64,000 nt of DNA from Beaufortia kweichowensis (GCA_019155185.1 CM032802.1:13621638-13685637), one strand, 5' to 3'. Numbered from the stretch's first letter, positions 1-12,649 are shown. Notes: generated by a model not told the origin, from the sequence alone. Made by a program: numbers and translations.

Positions 1-881
1 TCCATAGCGACTGTTAGCCAATCAGCACACATTGTGCTCCGCCCAAGAAATAGGTTTGCCTACAGTGTGTAGAAAGTGTGCATTATGAGGATTATTAAAT
101 TATTTTTAGGGCTTGTTGTAAATATTAACTTACATTGTTGTAGAGAAACAAAAGAACAAAAAAAAAAATCCTTTTTAGAGAGATTTTGGAAACTTTTGTT
201 TGATAGCTTTATTATGTATGTCGATGACGTGATGATGTAAAAGTTTTTCATTGGGCCACAGTAGTGACCGACAGACCGGCTCCGCCTGCAATACTGGACA
301 CAATTTGTGGTCGTTTTCTTTTGTAGGCCTCATTGTAATAACCTGAACTGTATGTATTTCTATGTTGTATATTTTGTACAGAATCTTAACCGATGGTTTT
401 AACAGCACAAGCTGACAGTTTAGAGTTTTTGCTGATAGGGTCACGCAGAGGACGAGCGCTCGCGCTTCAAACTTCACGTCATCTCATCGCAGGCATCGGG
501 TGATACGGGAGGTTACATCATTAAAATGAAAGATCATAACATCTAAAAGCATATTACATTAACTGCATCTAATGAAGCGGCGTGTTTGATTGGCTCTGAC
601 TGCATGTTTATGTCGAGGTGCAGATGAGGCTTTATTTATCTACTGTATGTTTACACTGCCTGTGATAACAAGCCTTCTGTGAATGAGTCGAGAATATAAG
701 TTGGTGAACTATTGTGCATCTTATCTACTGATACGCTAAAGTTGACTTACAACCCTTTATCAAAGACGCGAGTTCACAATCTGGAACCTGTGCCGAACTG
801 ATGAAAAACCAGACTGGAGAAAGAACCGACTGCTGCAAAAGCAGAACTTGTAAAATTAGAGATAAATACAGTTCTTATATA
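1..881. other. Non-coding flank, no gene seen
   Basis: AT-rich sequence with only short chance open frames. I find no splice-bounded exon, RNA gene or clear repeat family before the MITE that starts at 882. Confidence 0.5.
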
Positions 882-1315
882 CAGTACCAGTCAAAAGTTT
901 GGAAACACTTACTTGTTGTTGTTTAGATATTTTTTTCCCATTTTAGAATAGTAGTAAACTCATCAAAATCATGAAATAACACAACTGTATCTGTGTGAAT
1001 TATGTTGTGACTAAAAACATCCAAAATAAATGAACACTATTGTTTTATTTGAGCATCTTCAAAAGTAGTCACACTTTGTCTAGAATTTGTAAAATCATAC
1101 TCTTGACATCCAGTTTCTTGAGGTCTTACCCTGAGAAGCTTTTTTAACACCACTTAAGGAATTTCTATCTAAGGACTCTTATTGACTGCTTTTTATTCAT
1201 TATTTGGTCATTATTTAGTTTTATAATTAAAGAAACTAATATGTTGGCTACAAATGTAATTTCAAACATTCACCTTCAGATTTGACAATTGTGTCTAAAC
1301 TTTTGACTGGTACTG
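882..1315. mobile_element. Tc1/mariner-like MITE with 'cagtaccagtcaaaagttt' TIRs
   Basis: The left end cagtaccagtcaaaagttt (882-900) is matched in inverted orientation by the right end aaacttttgactggtactg (1297-1315). The 434-bp element is flanked on both sides by the dinucleotide TA (880-881 and 1316-1317), the target duplication expected for Tc1/mariner elements. There is no transposase frame inside, so it is a non-autonomous copy. TIRs of this sequence type are widespread in teleost genomes; the exact family name would need a repeat library. Confidence 0.8.
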
Positions 1316-1367
1316 TAACAATTCAAAACGCAAACCAAAAGTAGCTTCTATAGGTGACGTAAAATGA

Positions 1368-1475
1368 TCCGTCCATCCGTTCTTTAAACCCGATTATCCT
1401 CTGCAGGGTCACAGGAAGGCTAGCGTCCATCTCAGCATCCTCGACCATAGGCTGGGTACACCCTGTATAGATGGA
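1368..1475. repeat. Fragment of a dispersed teleost repeat
   Basis: The segment around 'cgattatcctctgcagggt' followed by 'ggctgggtacaccctg' resembles a very common fish interspersed repeat (tccatcc...ttatcc...cagggtc...gggtacaccctg). Only about 100 bp is present and the ends are ragged. Class is left open. Confidence 0.5.
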
Positions 1476-2515
1476 CATAAAGTGATTTTATATACAGTAT
1501 ACAATTATTATTAATTATGTAAATTGATTACTGAATTAAATACATTATATACTCTATATGATTTAGTAACATACTTAGTTATTTGAGCACTGCAGCTGGT
1601 TTCCAGATAGCTGGGCCGAGCGTCAGCTCCAGCACCATTTCAGTGAATAAGTGAAAATACTGAGTGACGTTTCTGATGTGTGAAATGCTTTGTCATGCAG
1701 TGAATGTAAAATGTGCCTGTTGTCTGATATCGGCTCGTTGTGCCTTATCATTCGTTCTGTAGTTTTAATAAGAGAGGTTCCTCAGAGCCGTCGAGCGGAA
1801 GGGGCCCGAGCCATTTTTTTAAAGATGTCTTTTTTTACATCGCAGACGTTTTATACATTTCTATGTTTTGTGTTGGATAAGAAAGCTGCTTTGTTTCTTC
1901 AACAAGCTGGTGACATTTATGGGGAGCTAAAGTTTTTAGCTTGGAGGCGTTCTATAGAATATGACGTTACCTAACGCAATTGTCTAACTGTATCATGTCA
2001 TTGTATGATCACCAATTCTTGGCCTGTCATAGTAAACAAAATGTAACAGTAACCTAGAAATGCTAAAACTATCAACATTTATAATTCATCAGCACGGCAG
2101 TCACTCGCGTGTCACTGAACATCACCGGGAGGTACATGTGCACGAGGGAACAGCAAAAACAAATAGCATAACGGTGAGGGGAAAAATAATAGCCAATTAA
2201 GGACAGATTTCGTCTTCCAATGGGATCAGGATGACACAGAAGTTGCTTAAGGCAAAAAACGTCACACACACTTAAGACTTCATTAGTTCTGGCTAGAAGA
2301 CACGGTTCTGTTATAAACATGCAGACAAACCCATTTTACCCCCTTCTTTTCAATCTAAATTTGCTTTGCACATTAACGTTATCTGCAATCATGCAGCTTA
2401 GAGAAGAAATTTATTTTCTTCTTGTATACAATAAAACAGACAGAATAAAATTCCTTCAGCTTACATTGACGGAGGGACCACAGACATAATTAGGGACCAT
2501 ATATATTAATATTCT
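1476..2515. other. Non-coding stretch, no gene seen
   Basis: Two open frames of 94 codons (1690-1974, plus) and 82 codons (2072-2320, minus) occur here. Neither shows a recognisable domain or splice context, and I treat both as chance frames. Confidence 0.5.
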
Positions 2516-2678
2516 TAACTATTTTACATGGCTAATTTGTAACTTGTATGAATTCATACAATGTAAATTGTACAAAAATGTATGAATAAAAAAAACTCCA
2601 CCCCTAAACCTATCCATCGCTCTCGCAAAAGCAGATCATACTAAAACGTATGAAAAATGCCACTCCGTAAAATAGTTA
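2516..2678. mobile_element. Short MITE-like inverted-repeat element
   Basis: taactattttac (2516-2527) is repeated exactly in inverted orientation as gtaaaatagtta (2667-2678). The interior has the palindromic tgtatgaattcataca core and a 'ccacccctaaacctatcc' stretch typical of small fish repeats. There is no coding content. No clear target duplication is visible, so the class is uncertain. Confidence 0.6.
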
Positions 2679-3367
2679 CAAATACCACCTAGCAGTGCCC
2701 TAGAAACAACCCAGCTCACCTTAGATACTGCATGGCAACACCCTGGTAACCATCCACAACAACCTTGACAACACCTTTGGCACATTTGCATATTCTTTTA
2801 AAATTGTACAAATCTGGTTTGTTCTACAAATCCTTACAAAAGCTTCACTCCTACACTGCATCATTAAAGGACAGAACACAAGATAAAGTCAGCATTCGAA
2901 GCGAAGAAAGTAAATATGTATGCGAGTCTGCATTGGGTTATGTACAACAGTCTCCTGTCCCATAAAGCATCCAGCAGAACGCTCAGCAACCCTGTGCTTT
3001 TGTTACGATCCTTACACAACACCCTCCCAAAATCTGCACGCAAGTTAAGTTGCTAAGGCAGCCGGTTCCGGCATTAGCCTCTTAAGGAATGTTTTTGAGA
3101 CGAGTCAGAATGTAGCGGTTTCGTCTGAGTGGCTTACAGTCGGTTTAGGAGGGAGCAGAGACTGCAGTCTGCGCAGAAACGGAGAGAGAGAGAAAGCCTT
3201 TCTCGTCCTTTGTAGGACTCACCCACTGCAGCAATTTCATTCATGTCGTAGTGTGGATAGAGGGCTTTACTGCAAAATCAGCCGACTGTGTCTGAACATG
3301 GGATAAATAAAAAGAAAAGTTTCACAGATTTGTTCATGTTCGGTGGAGTTCATGTCAGACATAGTCT
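2679..3367. other. Non-coding, degenerate dispersed-repeat sequence
   Basis: 2695-2790 resembles a degenerate, locally repetitive 'caacaccctggtaaccatcc' type fish repeat. The remainder has no recognisable gene or RNA. Confidence 0.4.
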
Positions 3368-3571
3368 ACACTATTAAAAATAAATGTGCTAGAAACGGTT
3401 CTTCAAAGTGATGCCATAGAACCATTTCTGATTTCCTAAAAAGCTTTCTGGTAATTGTTCTTCTTACTTTTTATGTGAAACAGAAAGGTTCTATGGATGT
3501 TAAAGCTTCTTTATAGAACCATTCGGCCAAAAATGGTTGAATCATGAAGCACTTTTATTTTTAAGAGTTCA
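3368..3571. mobile_element. Hairpin MITE with 'cttaaaaataaa'-type termini
   Basis: The left end (cactattaaaaataaatgtgct, about 3369-3390) is complementary to the right end (agcacttttatttttaagagt, about 3549-3569). The inner arms repeat 'ggttcttcaaag' and 'agaaccatt' in opposite orientation (for example 3401-3425 against 3515-3530), so nearly the whole 200 bp folds on itself. This is the layout of a palindromic MITE abundant in teleosts. Confidence 0.7.
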
Positions 3572-4150
3572 CACAGCAGCACAACACGACTGTCAGCCCG
3601 GGCCAAATTCTGGTTTTTGGTTTTGAGAGAGAATAACACCTGTATTCTAACTTGTGACTTTCATAAAGTTTCAGGGGCCAACCACATTTTAAGAGCAAGT
3701 TTGGGTGATATGTCGACACAAAAAGAAAGGCTGTCAACAGTTAGTTTTGACCATGAATGTAAATTTGACATAATAAACAGTTGAGTTGAGAATATGATGC
3801 TCTCATGGGAGGCTGAAAGCAATATGACATTATACTATTCAATAAACACAAAAGGGACAGGTGTATTGTATAACAGAAATATATACCTTGAATTCCAGTT
3901 CTCTGAAACTTTCTGCAGGTCCAGATTCCTCGTGAACGAGCTCAAGGTTGTGTGTCCAAACAGACATTCAATCCTGTTGTATGTGTGGGACATTTTACGA
4001 GTTACATCTCTTGTTGGTTGTCAATCCCAAACAATGCTTGTGAGGGTGGTCTGTCTCTCTGAAATGACATGTTCATTTTGTGCATTAAGAGCAGTTTGTA
4101 ATGACTTCAAAGTTTTGGGTTTAATGGTGTCATCTCTAAAAACTCTCTAA

Positions 4151-4356
4151 TGGGGCGGTCACACTAGACTTTTAAATAAATAATCACACTAAGCCATTTC
4201 GTACCATACATCTCTAAAATAACGAAAACAATAATAATAGTACAAATACATAAAAACCCAACAGTTTTATCAATGTTTTTTTTTCTGACTGCTGCCTATA
4301 TGTGCAGGGGTTGACATAGAAGATACCCATTCTGAAAGTCTAGTGTGACCACCCCA
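4151..4356. mobile_element. PIF/Harbinger-like MITE with TAA target duplication
   Basis: The left terminus tggggcggtcacactagac (from 4151) and the reverse complement of the right terminus (ending 4356) match over about 22 bp with a single mismatch. Three bases, TAA, flank each side (4148-4150 and 4357-4359), matching the 3-bp TWA duplications of PIF/Harbinger elements. The 206-bp body has no transposase. Confidence 0.75.
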
Positions 4357-5043
4357 TAACTCAATACAAATGATCTGTACTTTAGAAAGGCACTGAACTT
4401 TTCAGTCTGAACACAAAGCAATAGAACAGTACCCATGGTGCAGTGTGCAATAAAAAAGACATATGACATCATAATAAATACAAGAGAAGTAAACACTGAA
4501 TCGTCTTTGTTTCTCTTCATTTTCTGTCATCTTAGGTTGTGGGGTTCAGAATACACAAACCTTTATCTCAGTTGAGACAGACGTGAAAACACCGACATTG
4601 TACTTTCATCTCAATGCAACTGCTGCGACAGATTCAGACGTCTCACAATGACAAGCCAGGTTAGCGTTTACTCGCTGTAATAACAAACGACGTCCCAGGG
4701 TGCTGTCTTGACCTTCCAAATTATTCTGCTGACATCCAATCAGCTGGCTTCCGGCTCTCTAAAGGGGCGAAGCGGAGATTATGAGCGAGGAAAATGAAAT
4801 GCAATTTTTGCCAGGGATTTTCTGGCCAGAATAAAACATGGAAAGTGCTGCGTCCTTTGAAAACCTTTTCCTTTTATCAGCCACATGGCTTCCTCTGAGG
4901 AGAGCGAGGAAAGGTGAGCGAGAGACTCAGAGAAAGGCATGAATGAGAGAGTGAGGGAGGTTGGCGCTAAAGTGAAGGCTGAGAGAGAGAGATAGTGAAG
5001 GAGTTTTTTGGGTGAATTTGTGCAAATCACACTTTGCTCGTCC
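4357..5043. other. Non-coding stretch, no gene seen
   Basis: There are open frames of 74 and 83 codons on the minus strand (4296-4520, 4779-5030), but no domain, splice context or repeat family that I recognise. Confidence 0.4.
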
Positions 5044-5154
5044 TCAGTGGAATTCTAATGGCTGTAGCAGAGAGTCAGAGCTTTTATGAGAGATATCAGC
5101 AGCGCTCCACTTTTCCAGGTTAGACACGACCTCCTCCTTCTCAAACCACATTAT
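5044..5154 (-). CDS. Candidate last exon of the elapor2-like gene (weak)
   Basis: On the minus strand a pyrimidine-rich tract (about 5168-5185) precedes a CAG acceptor at 5155-5157. The following frame (IMWFEKEEVVSNLEKW...) is open for 36 codons to a TGA at 5044-5046. The phase-0 start would fit the phase-0 end of the cytoplasmic-tail exon at 8680. ELAPOR proteins normally end 20-30 residues after that exon with a short, acidic then Ser/Leu-rich tail, and an EKE start is reminiscent of that. Similarity is too short to be sure, and the 3.5-kb intron contains a long microsatellite. Inference only. Confidence 0.2.
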   Translation of the reverse strand: MMWFEKEEVVSNLEKWSAADISHKSSDSLLQPLEFH

Positions 5155-5261
5155 CTGTGAAGCCCTGAGAGGCAGAGAGGTACAGGAATGAGTGATGGTG
5201 AAAATCAAGAGGGGAAGATGATGAAGATGTGAAGATTTGACATTTAGAAAAGACAGAGGGT

Positions 5262-5345
5262 TTTTTAAAGGAACAGTTCACCTAAATACTACAGTTACAA
5301 TACCGTTATTTACTTTCCCTCATCCAGAATGTTCAGTCCTCTCTA
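5262..5345 (+). repeat. Fragment of a dispersed cyprinid-type repeat ('aaaggaacagttcacc')
   Basis: The sequence starts 'tttaaaggaacagttcacct' and continues to 'ctttccctcatcc', the hallmark of a very abundant dispersed element in cyprinid genomes (consensus begins aaagggatagttcaccc). A longer copy in the opposite orientation is at 8230-8496. Confidence 0.6.
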
Positions 5346-5411
5346 AGTGACATTGTGACCACACACATTTTGGTAACATGGACAAACATAACCATTGGTT
5401 TACATTAACAT

Positions 5412-5515
5412 ATGCTGGGTTGCTTCAATTTATAATAAACATTTCTAGATTAATGTAACCCAACTTCTGGATTTGTACATATTTTACCCAACCATGGGTT
5501 GAAGCAACCCAGCAT
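5412..5515. repeat. 17-bp inverted repeat around 'atgctgggttgcttcaa'
   Basis: atgctgggttgcttcaa (5412-5428) recurs exactly in inverted form as ttgaagcaacccagcat (5499-5515), with further 'aacccaac' and 'ttacccaacc' words between. This fits a degenerate, self-complementary dispersed repeat built from 'aaccca' words. Confidence 0.65.
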
Positions 5516-7250
5516 TTTTTAAATGCACGATTGTCAACCCCAAATAAATCACCATAAAATTAGTCCATGGTTTTGTGCCATCTTCCAAATCTTCTTAAGC
5601 CATACAATGTGGAAGAGAGCAGTGACATCACCTGTTTTTCATAACACTTAATATAGAAAGTTGGTCATGGTGATTTTGTCAGACGTGGTTATAAAAACTT
5701 TTTTTTGAGTTCCATGTTACAAATTTACAGCTTAAATGTTTGGGGCAGAAATAATGGCCAAATTTGTAGACCTTCTAACAATATCAATATAAAGTAACAA
5801 AAGTATAAATCATAATGGCTTTTATGAGGAAACAAATTACAGTACACATCATTAAGCACAGTGGATGATCAAATCAAATCAGCCACAAGGATACATAAAC
5901 ACGCTTATTTATATACTATGATGTTTTTAACAAAATATATCAATACATATAAACTCTAGTTGAGAATGTGGGACTACAAACGTGATTGAGAACGCAATTC
6001 AATTACAATATTCGCAAAGCTTTATGGGAGTGGGCAGACACTGCTAAGATCTATTTCCGCAAATCCTGTTTCCATGGTAACAGCGACATCTCTCATTGAT
6101 AGATCTCACTATGACTGGGGTTACGGAATGTGAGAAACTAACCAGAAACTAAACCATCAGCAGATATGCATGTGATATCACAACCTCGGAAGAGCATATT
6201 GCATCATGTTCACAAGACGTTCTCAAACTTGCCAAACATATGAGGGTGCAAACAATCATTTATTATACATTATATCAAAATCAAATCATAACAAAAGTTT
6301 CAGAACAGACATTTGAGTAAGAGGTTCATTACACTGTAAACATACAAAGGAGAAATCACAAAATTACTGATATGTCTAACTTTGGCAACATCTAAAATAA
6401 AAAGTGCCAAAGCAAAGTAATAGTGAGTAATGGTGACTATGAGAGCTCTTCTCTCACAGGATTTCATGTCATAAGTCTTAAAATCTCACAAATAAACCCC
6501 TCCATCCCTCCCGTCCAGGCAGTTCATTAAGTTTCTTAATTAAGTGGCAAATCCAGCAAATCTTTCACGACTTCATAGTGCAGCTGCTGTTCTGGATGAC
6601 ATTTACATTTAGGCATTTAGCTGATGCTTTTATCCGAAGCGACTTACAAATATTAGGATGAATATGCTTTCTCTGCAATCTCTCGTGTGTTAGTTTTTGT
6701 ACATTGTTCCCTAATCACAATGACACAAAGGTGTGTCAAAATCATAAAAATAGCCATTCTGGAATGCTTTTTGCCTCTCTTTATTCGCAGATTTTATTCA
6801 TTTCAAATGTCATACCCCATCTGAAATGTCTCTGTCCCGTGATGACAACGACTACTTAAGCCAAACAAATAAAACATGTTTATTTTGGCTGCGCTCGAAC
6901 GCAACACACTTTACACGAGGCTTTCCTGCGCTGTTTTGCCGGAATTGGAAGCGTCTGTCAGTAAAGCTTAACGTCTGGCCGAATTTGTGTGTTTCCCGTG
7001 ACCCTCGGCTATATTCGCTCTGACAGGCAGGAATCGTGTAAAGTTGTGGTTGTCGCACCAAAAAGCTTACAGAGAAACGCAGGAGCTGGAGAGGGAGGGA
7101 ATTTTCACACATTTATAACACACACACGAAACGACAAAATAAACCAACTGTGAAGAGAGTCGCACAGTGACGCATGGGGAGATCAGAAACAAATATTCAC
7201 GGAGCGTTTTCATCCAGTTCCTGAGGGCTGGTTTAACACCATAACTTCAC
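5516..7250. other. Non-coding stretch
   Basis: Apart from the SINE/LINE-tail fragment at 6600-6652, I see no exon or RNA gene. Overlapping 65- and 86-codon frames at 6826-7112 lie on opposite strands over the same bases and have no recognisable domain. Confidence 0.4.
6600..6652 (-). repeat. Teleost SINE/LINE 3'-tail fragment
   Basis: Read on the minus strand this is 'gtaagtcgcttcggataaaagcatcagctaaatgcctaaatg', the conserved 3' tail shared by several teleost tRNA-derived SINEs and their partner LINEs. Only the tail is present. The same tail is embedded in every unit of the tandem array from 23.7 kb onward. Confidence 0.6.
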
Positions 7251-7543
7251 GGGCACGTCTTCTCCTCCCGTGTAAAGGCCGCTGTGATATTGTCCCGTTT
7301 GCTCTTCCTCTATCCCCACACGGACTTCTTTGTATGGGCGAATTTCAGTTGGACAGCTTTTCGCTTTTCCTGTTGCCCTAGAAACAGGAACACGAATTTG
7401 AAAAGCAGCTGAAACGGGAACAAATCATTGAACGCTGGCGCGACAAATGTACACAAACAGCGCAGAATCGGCCTCCTCGTGGAGGTCAGCTCTCTTTGAA
7501 AAGCTGCCCTGCGAAGGCCAAGGACCGTCAGCGGACACCGCGC

Positions 7544-7557
7544 GTTACCAAGGCAAC
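7544..7557. promoter_or_regulatory. X-box-like RFX palindrome
   Basis: gttaccaaggcaac fits the RFX-family X-box consensus (GTNRCC, 2-base spacer, RGYAAC) in both half-sites. It lies in a locally GC-richer stretch (about 7250-7610). No adjacent gene start is recognised, so function is unproven. Confidence 0.3.
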
Positions 7558-7996
7558 CAGCGTGCAACTCCGGTTAAACAGAAAGACAAACGACCTGCTA
7601 TAGCTTCCGTACGACTGTGACGATTAAGCATTTATTTTAAAGCATAAGCCATTAAAACATTAAATATAACAGCAGACATATATTTTGCAGACAAGGCAAT
7701 GCCACAGAAAACACAAGCAAACTGACATCACACTGCAGGAGATCTGAATGCGTTCCCACGGGAGGTCGTATGGCATCTCTTCAGAGGGAGATTTTAAGTG
7801 ACAGTGGAAGTTCTGGAGAGTGCCATGCTTGAAGAAAACTACTTTCCAACTGTTCTAATTGGATGTGAACACAGCGTGACACGCCACACCTGCCTGTGCT
7901 GCTCAACAGTCTTTAATTTTACAGATGTTTCTGGAAAACTCTCAGCAGCTCCTTTAACTGTCCAGAGTTTAAACACACAGCGAGGGTGAGAGAGCA

Positions 7997-8184
<188 letters not shown>

Positions 8185-8229
8185 CCATGACTGACCAATG
8201 GAGAGCAAAAGGTACTTAAAAATAGATCA

Positions 8230-8496
8230 TACAAAAAATATTTTATCATTTATTAATCCTCATGTCTATTTGACTTACATTCTTCTGCTCAACACAAAAG
8301 AAGATATTTTGAAGAATGCTGGTAACCAAACAACATTGGTCCCCATTGACTTCCATTGTATGAACACAAAACCACAGAGTCATTTATGTTTTACAGAATA
8401 AAGAGTCATTTATAGGTTTGAATGACATGAGTGTGAATAAATGATAACACAGTTTTTTATTTTTGGGTGAACTATCCCTTTAAAAAATAACGAGGC
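8230..8496 (-). repeat. Dispersed cyprinid-type repeat, longer copy
   Basis: The right end 'tttttgggtgaactatccctttaaa' and the interior 'aagaagatattttgaagaatgctggtaaccaaacaa...cattgacttcc' match the common cyprinid interspersed element, here in minus orientation. Only its sequence pattern is recognised; no coding capacity is seen. Confidence 0.65.
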
Positions 8497-8679
8497 TTCA
8501 TTATACATGTATATTATATAATGTTTTTACAGTTAAGATTTCAATTTTAGGAATCAGTAGGACAAAAGAATATTTATCTTTGAGTTTCAAAAACTAGACT
8601 TATCTATATTTAGATTATCAGCTATTATTCCAATGACATAACAAGAGCATTCAAAAGTTTTTGGTGTACTTTCACTCAC

Positions 8680-8851
8680 CTTGGTAGCAATCGCCTTTAG
8701 TTTGTCCAAAAGAGAGAACCTATTGGCATAAACCACTTCCTCTTCCTCATTTTCCTCTCCCTCGCCTTCCATGATGGCACAGCTGTCTGCCGCTGGTAAT
8801 TCACACTCTTTATTGGCTGACATCACCAGCTTTGAATACTTATACTCCAGC
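8680..8851 (-). CDS. elapor2: elapor2 exon: cytoplasmic tail
   Basis: Acceptor ggatag at 8852-8857 and donor AAG|gtgagt at 8679. The frame reads ...K|LEYKYSKLVMSANKECEL, then PAADSCAIMEGE, an acidic run and VVYANRFSLLDKLKAIATK. YSKL is a YxxPhi-type sorting motif and LL in FSLLDKL could be a second one. The split lysine codon (AA|G) joins exactly to the previous exon. No lesion is visible here. Confidence 0.9.
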
Positions 8852-11800
8852 CTATCCGAACCCAGAAACGTGATGCTTATTAGCACAAATAAGAACAATG
8901 GTTATGTATTTCCTGGTAATGTCTGGTGTCATACTTTTTATTCTTCTTCCAGAAGTAGCAGGTCAGGGAGACGAGCAGAACGGCACATAACGCTCCAAGT
9001 CCAGCTCCCACCTTCAGCCAGAAATCTATTGATTCACATTTTTTTGAGGGGTAGAGCCAGTCCACCGGTGCACAGACGAGGTTCAGTCCACACATATACT
9101 GTGTCCTTAGAATGACAACACACAACATTTTTAAAAAACATTTCACGAGAACATCAATAAATGTAATGAAGTAAAGAACCTGAACTCCATCCTTGCAGGC
9201 TCCTTCTATGCCGTGATAATCTGCATCGGTGCAGCGCGGACATGCACTTGAGCAGGACATTTACTGACACAGAACAGGGACGATAGTTTTAAAGGTAATT
9301 ACTGTAGTAAGCATTACATTTACGCATTTGGCAGGCGTTTTTAATCAAAGGGACACTCCGTTAAAGCTATACAACTTTTACAAAACACATCGAAAACATG
9401 ACGATTGTGTTGCTAGCCGAATGCTTTACCAGCAAATAAAGAAACTGATCTACCCTAACACACTGCGGAATCTAGTGGTTTGACCATCTCTTATTCACTC
9501 ACTTAAAGCTAGTTTGGATGAGAAAATAGCAAAACAAAAAAACAGCACATTTAATTATGTACAAAGAGGTTTTTAATTACCGTCTGACTTCTGCCTTAAT
9601 TGCATTTTTTTTAAATAAAAGATTTAAAAACATGAATAGAACGGTGTAAAACAGCTCCCAGGAAAGTTCCCCTAAAAACTCTGCAGTCCTTTTATGATCA
9701 GACAAAATTATAAGGCTATAATAAAAATCACAAAGCATCAACATTTTCTTAAAATACACTATTTGTTTCACTAACGCTGTAGGAACTTTCTGTTACTTTC
9801 ATTTATGCATTTGGCAGATGTTTTCGTCCAAAGCAACTAACTGAGTTAAAGCGACTTACTCAATCAGTCTTACAACGGTAAAAGCCAGAAACACCCTTTT
9901 TCAATAAAGATTTTAATTACTTTATTTTTTGAATACTGTGTTTTTATCTTCACCTCTGGTGATATTTTCTATCCCCTAACCCTATGTTTACATTTGTGCA
10001 TTTGGCAAACGTTTTGTATCCAAACCATATTACAGTCTATCCAAGCTTAACATTTGATCAGTATATCAAACCAATGATCTTTTGCGCTGCTAATACAATG
10101 CTCCACCAATTACAGGAACATCTACACATTTTTGTTTAATGTGTCATATTTTTTGAAGGCATTTTGTACTAAAGGGACAGTTTTCAAGTCTCCACAATGT
10201 AGGTCAAATCAAACACGCATAAATGAAAAATAAATAGTGAAAAAGTGAAATAAATAAATAAAAGAAAAAGCATTTCGATGGCCCATGTAATGATATGATT
10301 TGAAGTGACATAAGATGCCCAGTGCTAAATTTAGACCACATTAATGACAGTGTGTTTGTTTACGTGCACGCGTGCGTTTACCTCGGCATGGATATCTCTC
10401 CCCTCGCCGTTTTCTCCGGGTTACAGCGTAGTGAAACCACCGCATTTCTGCCTCTCGGACACGAGGTCGTGACCTGTGTTGAACTTCACAAATAAAAGAC
10501 GTCATTAAACACATAACCGTGGACAAACAGCACATCCTATTAAGAAAGCCATAAAACTAAAGCCCCAGAAAGCCGTCCATGAGAGTGGACACGAGAGGCA
10601 CATTGGGTTTGATGACAATCTTTCTGCCAGTACCGGTAGAAGAAGTGGACATCTGAGATTCTCCTGGATGGAGATGGGAAAAGTTCTGGTCTGGCGGTTA
10701 TTCCATTGAGTGATTTCTCTACTGTGGCTCCTGTGGCACAAACACACACATACAGTAAAGCCTTTGTTAGAGGACATACATAAACCATCTTTATGTTTGC
10801 TGTTATTACAGTATATAATGACAACAAACATGGTTATACTAGCTGGATATGGAATTGTTCAAAGGCAAACAAAATGAATAACAGCCTCTTTATTTGATCA
10901 AAAGACTGGAGCTTATGTCTAAGTGAATCAGCTGATTATTTCTTTACTATAAAAATATCCACCTCACTTAATGGATTGTATATCTATATACAATGTAATA
11001 TCTGAGGCTTTTATGTATTGTAAATACTGCATTTTATCTCTGTTTAGATAAATATTTGTAGTTAATATGAGTAATCTTTTAAAATTAGATTTTCCTTCAC
11101 ATCTGAGATTATACTTAGATTTATTTATTCAACTGACACTTTAATACCAAACGATTTACAAATGAGGAGCATTTATCATTTTGCCTTAAGAGTCAACAGT
11201 AAGCCCAGTACACAAAGCGACAATTTTAAGTAGGAATAGTACTAAAGCTAGAAGCATACAACATAAAAGAGAAGATTTTAAACAACATGTAAAACAAGAA
11301 AAAGTTTTAGAAAGGATTGGTAAGGAATAGTCAAGGGTATGTGGAAAACGTGTCAGTTACAGTATATAGTTCATTCGGATAGTAAAGACAATATATAATA
11401 ATAATAATGAAAACTAAAAATAGAGAAATATACCCAGTGGTTTTTTCCTTATCATCATTAATATTTCCATTGTATTTTACTTCTACTTTGAGTATATTTA
11501 TTTTCTTTAAAAGTCCCATCTGAATTTGATTTCTAATTAAACTAGTCATTAGCAAAATGATTATTAAACTAAATCAAAGTCTGGATTAATCTCAAGATAA
11601 AACTTTGGCAGCCTTTTCAGTAAATCATTCGAATGAATGAAAGCATGCACACTTTCAGATCTTACCATGGAATGTGTCCGCCAGGCTAATGGACTGAGAA
11701 GAAAGGGCTGTTCTTAAGCCCCGCCAATCAGAAGGTATAATTGTTGATTGACAGATAAAGGCCTCCACTGAACTGCCCATCTCACCACCTTCAGCGTCGT

Positions 11801-12596
11801 CATTGGGCGAGCCTGTAACATTATCTCTGCACACCGCTGCCTTACGACCCTTGTAAAGACATTATGAAGAGAAATAAAAACATTATGAAATGCACATGAT
11901 CAAATTAGGTGTTTGTGTGTAGTACCTCTGCTCCACACAGACTGATGTTGAAGAGATGATAATACTTTGTGCCTTTAGCAGTAAAGCTCGGTCCGTTCAT
12001 AATGGATCCTGCGGAGGCCAGAGCGCTGAAATCAAACTGAAGAGTCCGATTCTGCTCAGTGCGTGTGAATAAACAGTCACTAAAACACACACTGTGCTCC
12101 TGTAAATCAAGCATTTAAAAAAGACCTGTCAGTTAACGCTGATGGCATGTCAGAATCATAATAAATAAATAAATAATAATAAATAAATTCTCCACCATTT
12201 AAAAAACTCCAAGTCATATCTTAATAGCAGGTGTAGGTCACACGCAATCCTAAATTCAACAAACACATAAACAGGCAATACCTTGTTGCTTTTGCTGCCC
12301 GGCCCACAAGGTTGGCAAGCGTCTTTTCCATAGATGTGATGTCCAGACAGGATGGTGTTTGGAGGACACTCTAGACACCGGTTGGTCTCTTTATCGATGT
12401 AATGTCCAGCTGGGCACGGCACACAGGAAGAGCTGTGCCGCTGTGATCGAAGGGCACACGCCCGGCACGCTGACGCCACCCCGTCTATGGCATTAATGAC
12501 TGATATGGAGTCAATCTTCACCATGTCATTTGCATACTGACGCACCTAATGGACATAGCATGTATATGAAATATTAGAAACCATTTCTAACACTTT

Positions 12597-12649
<53 letters not shown>

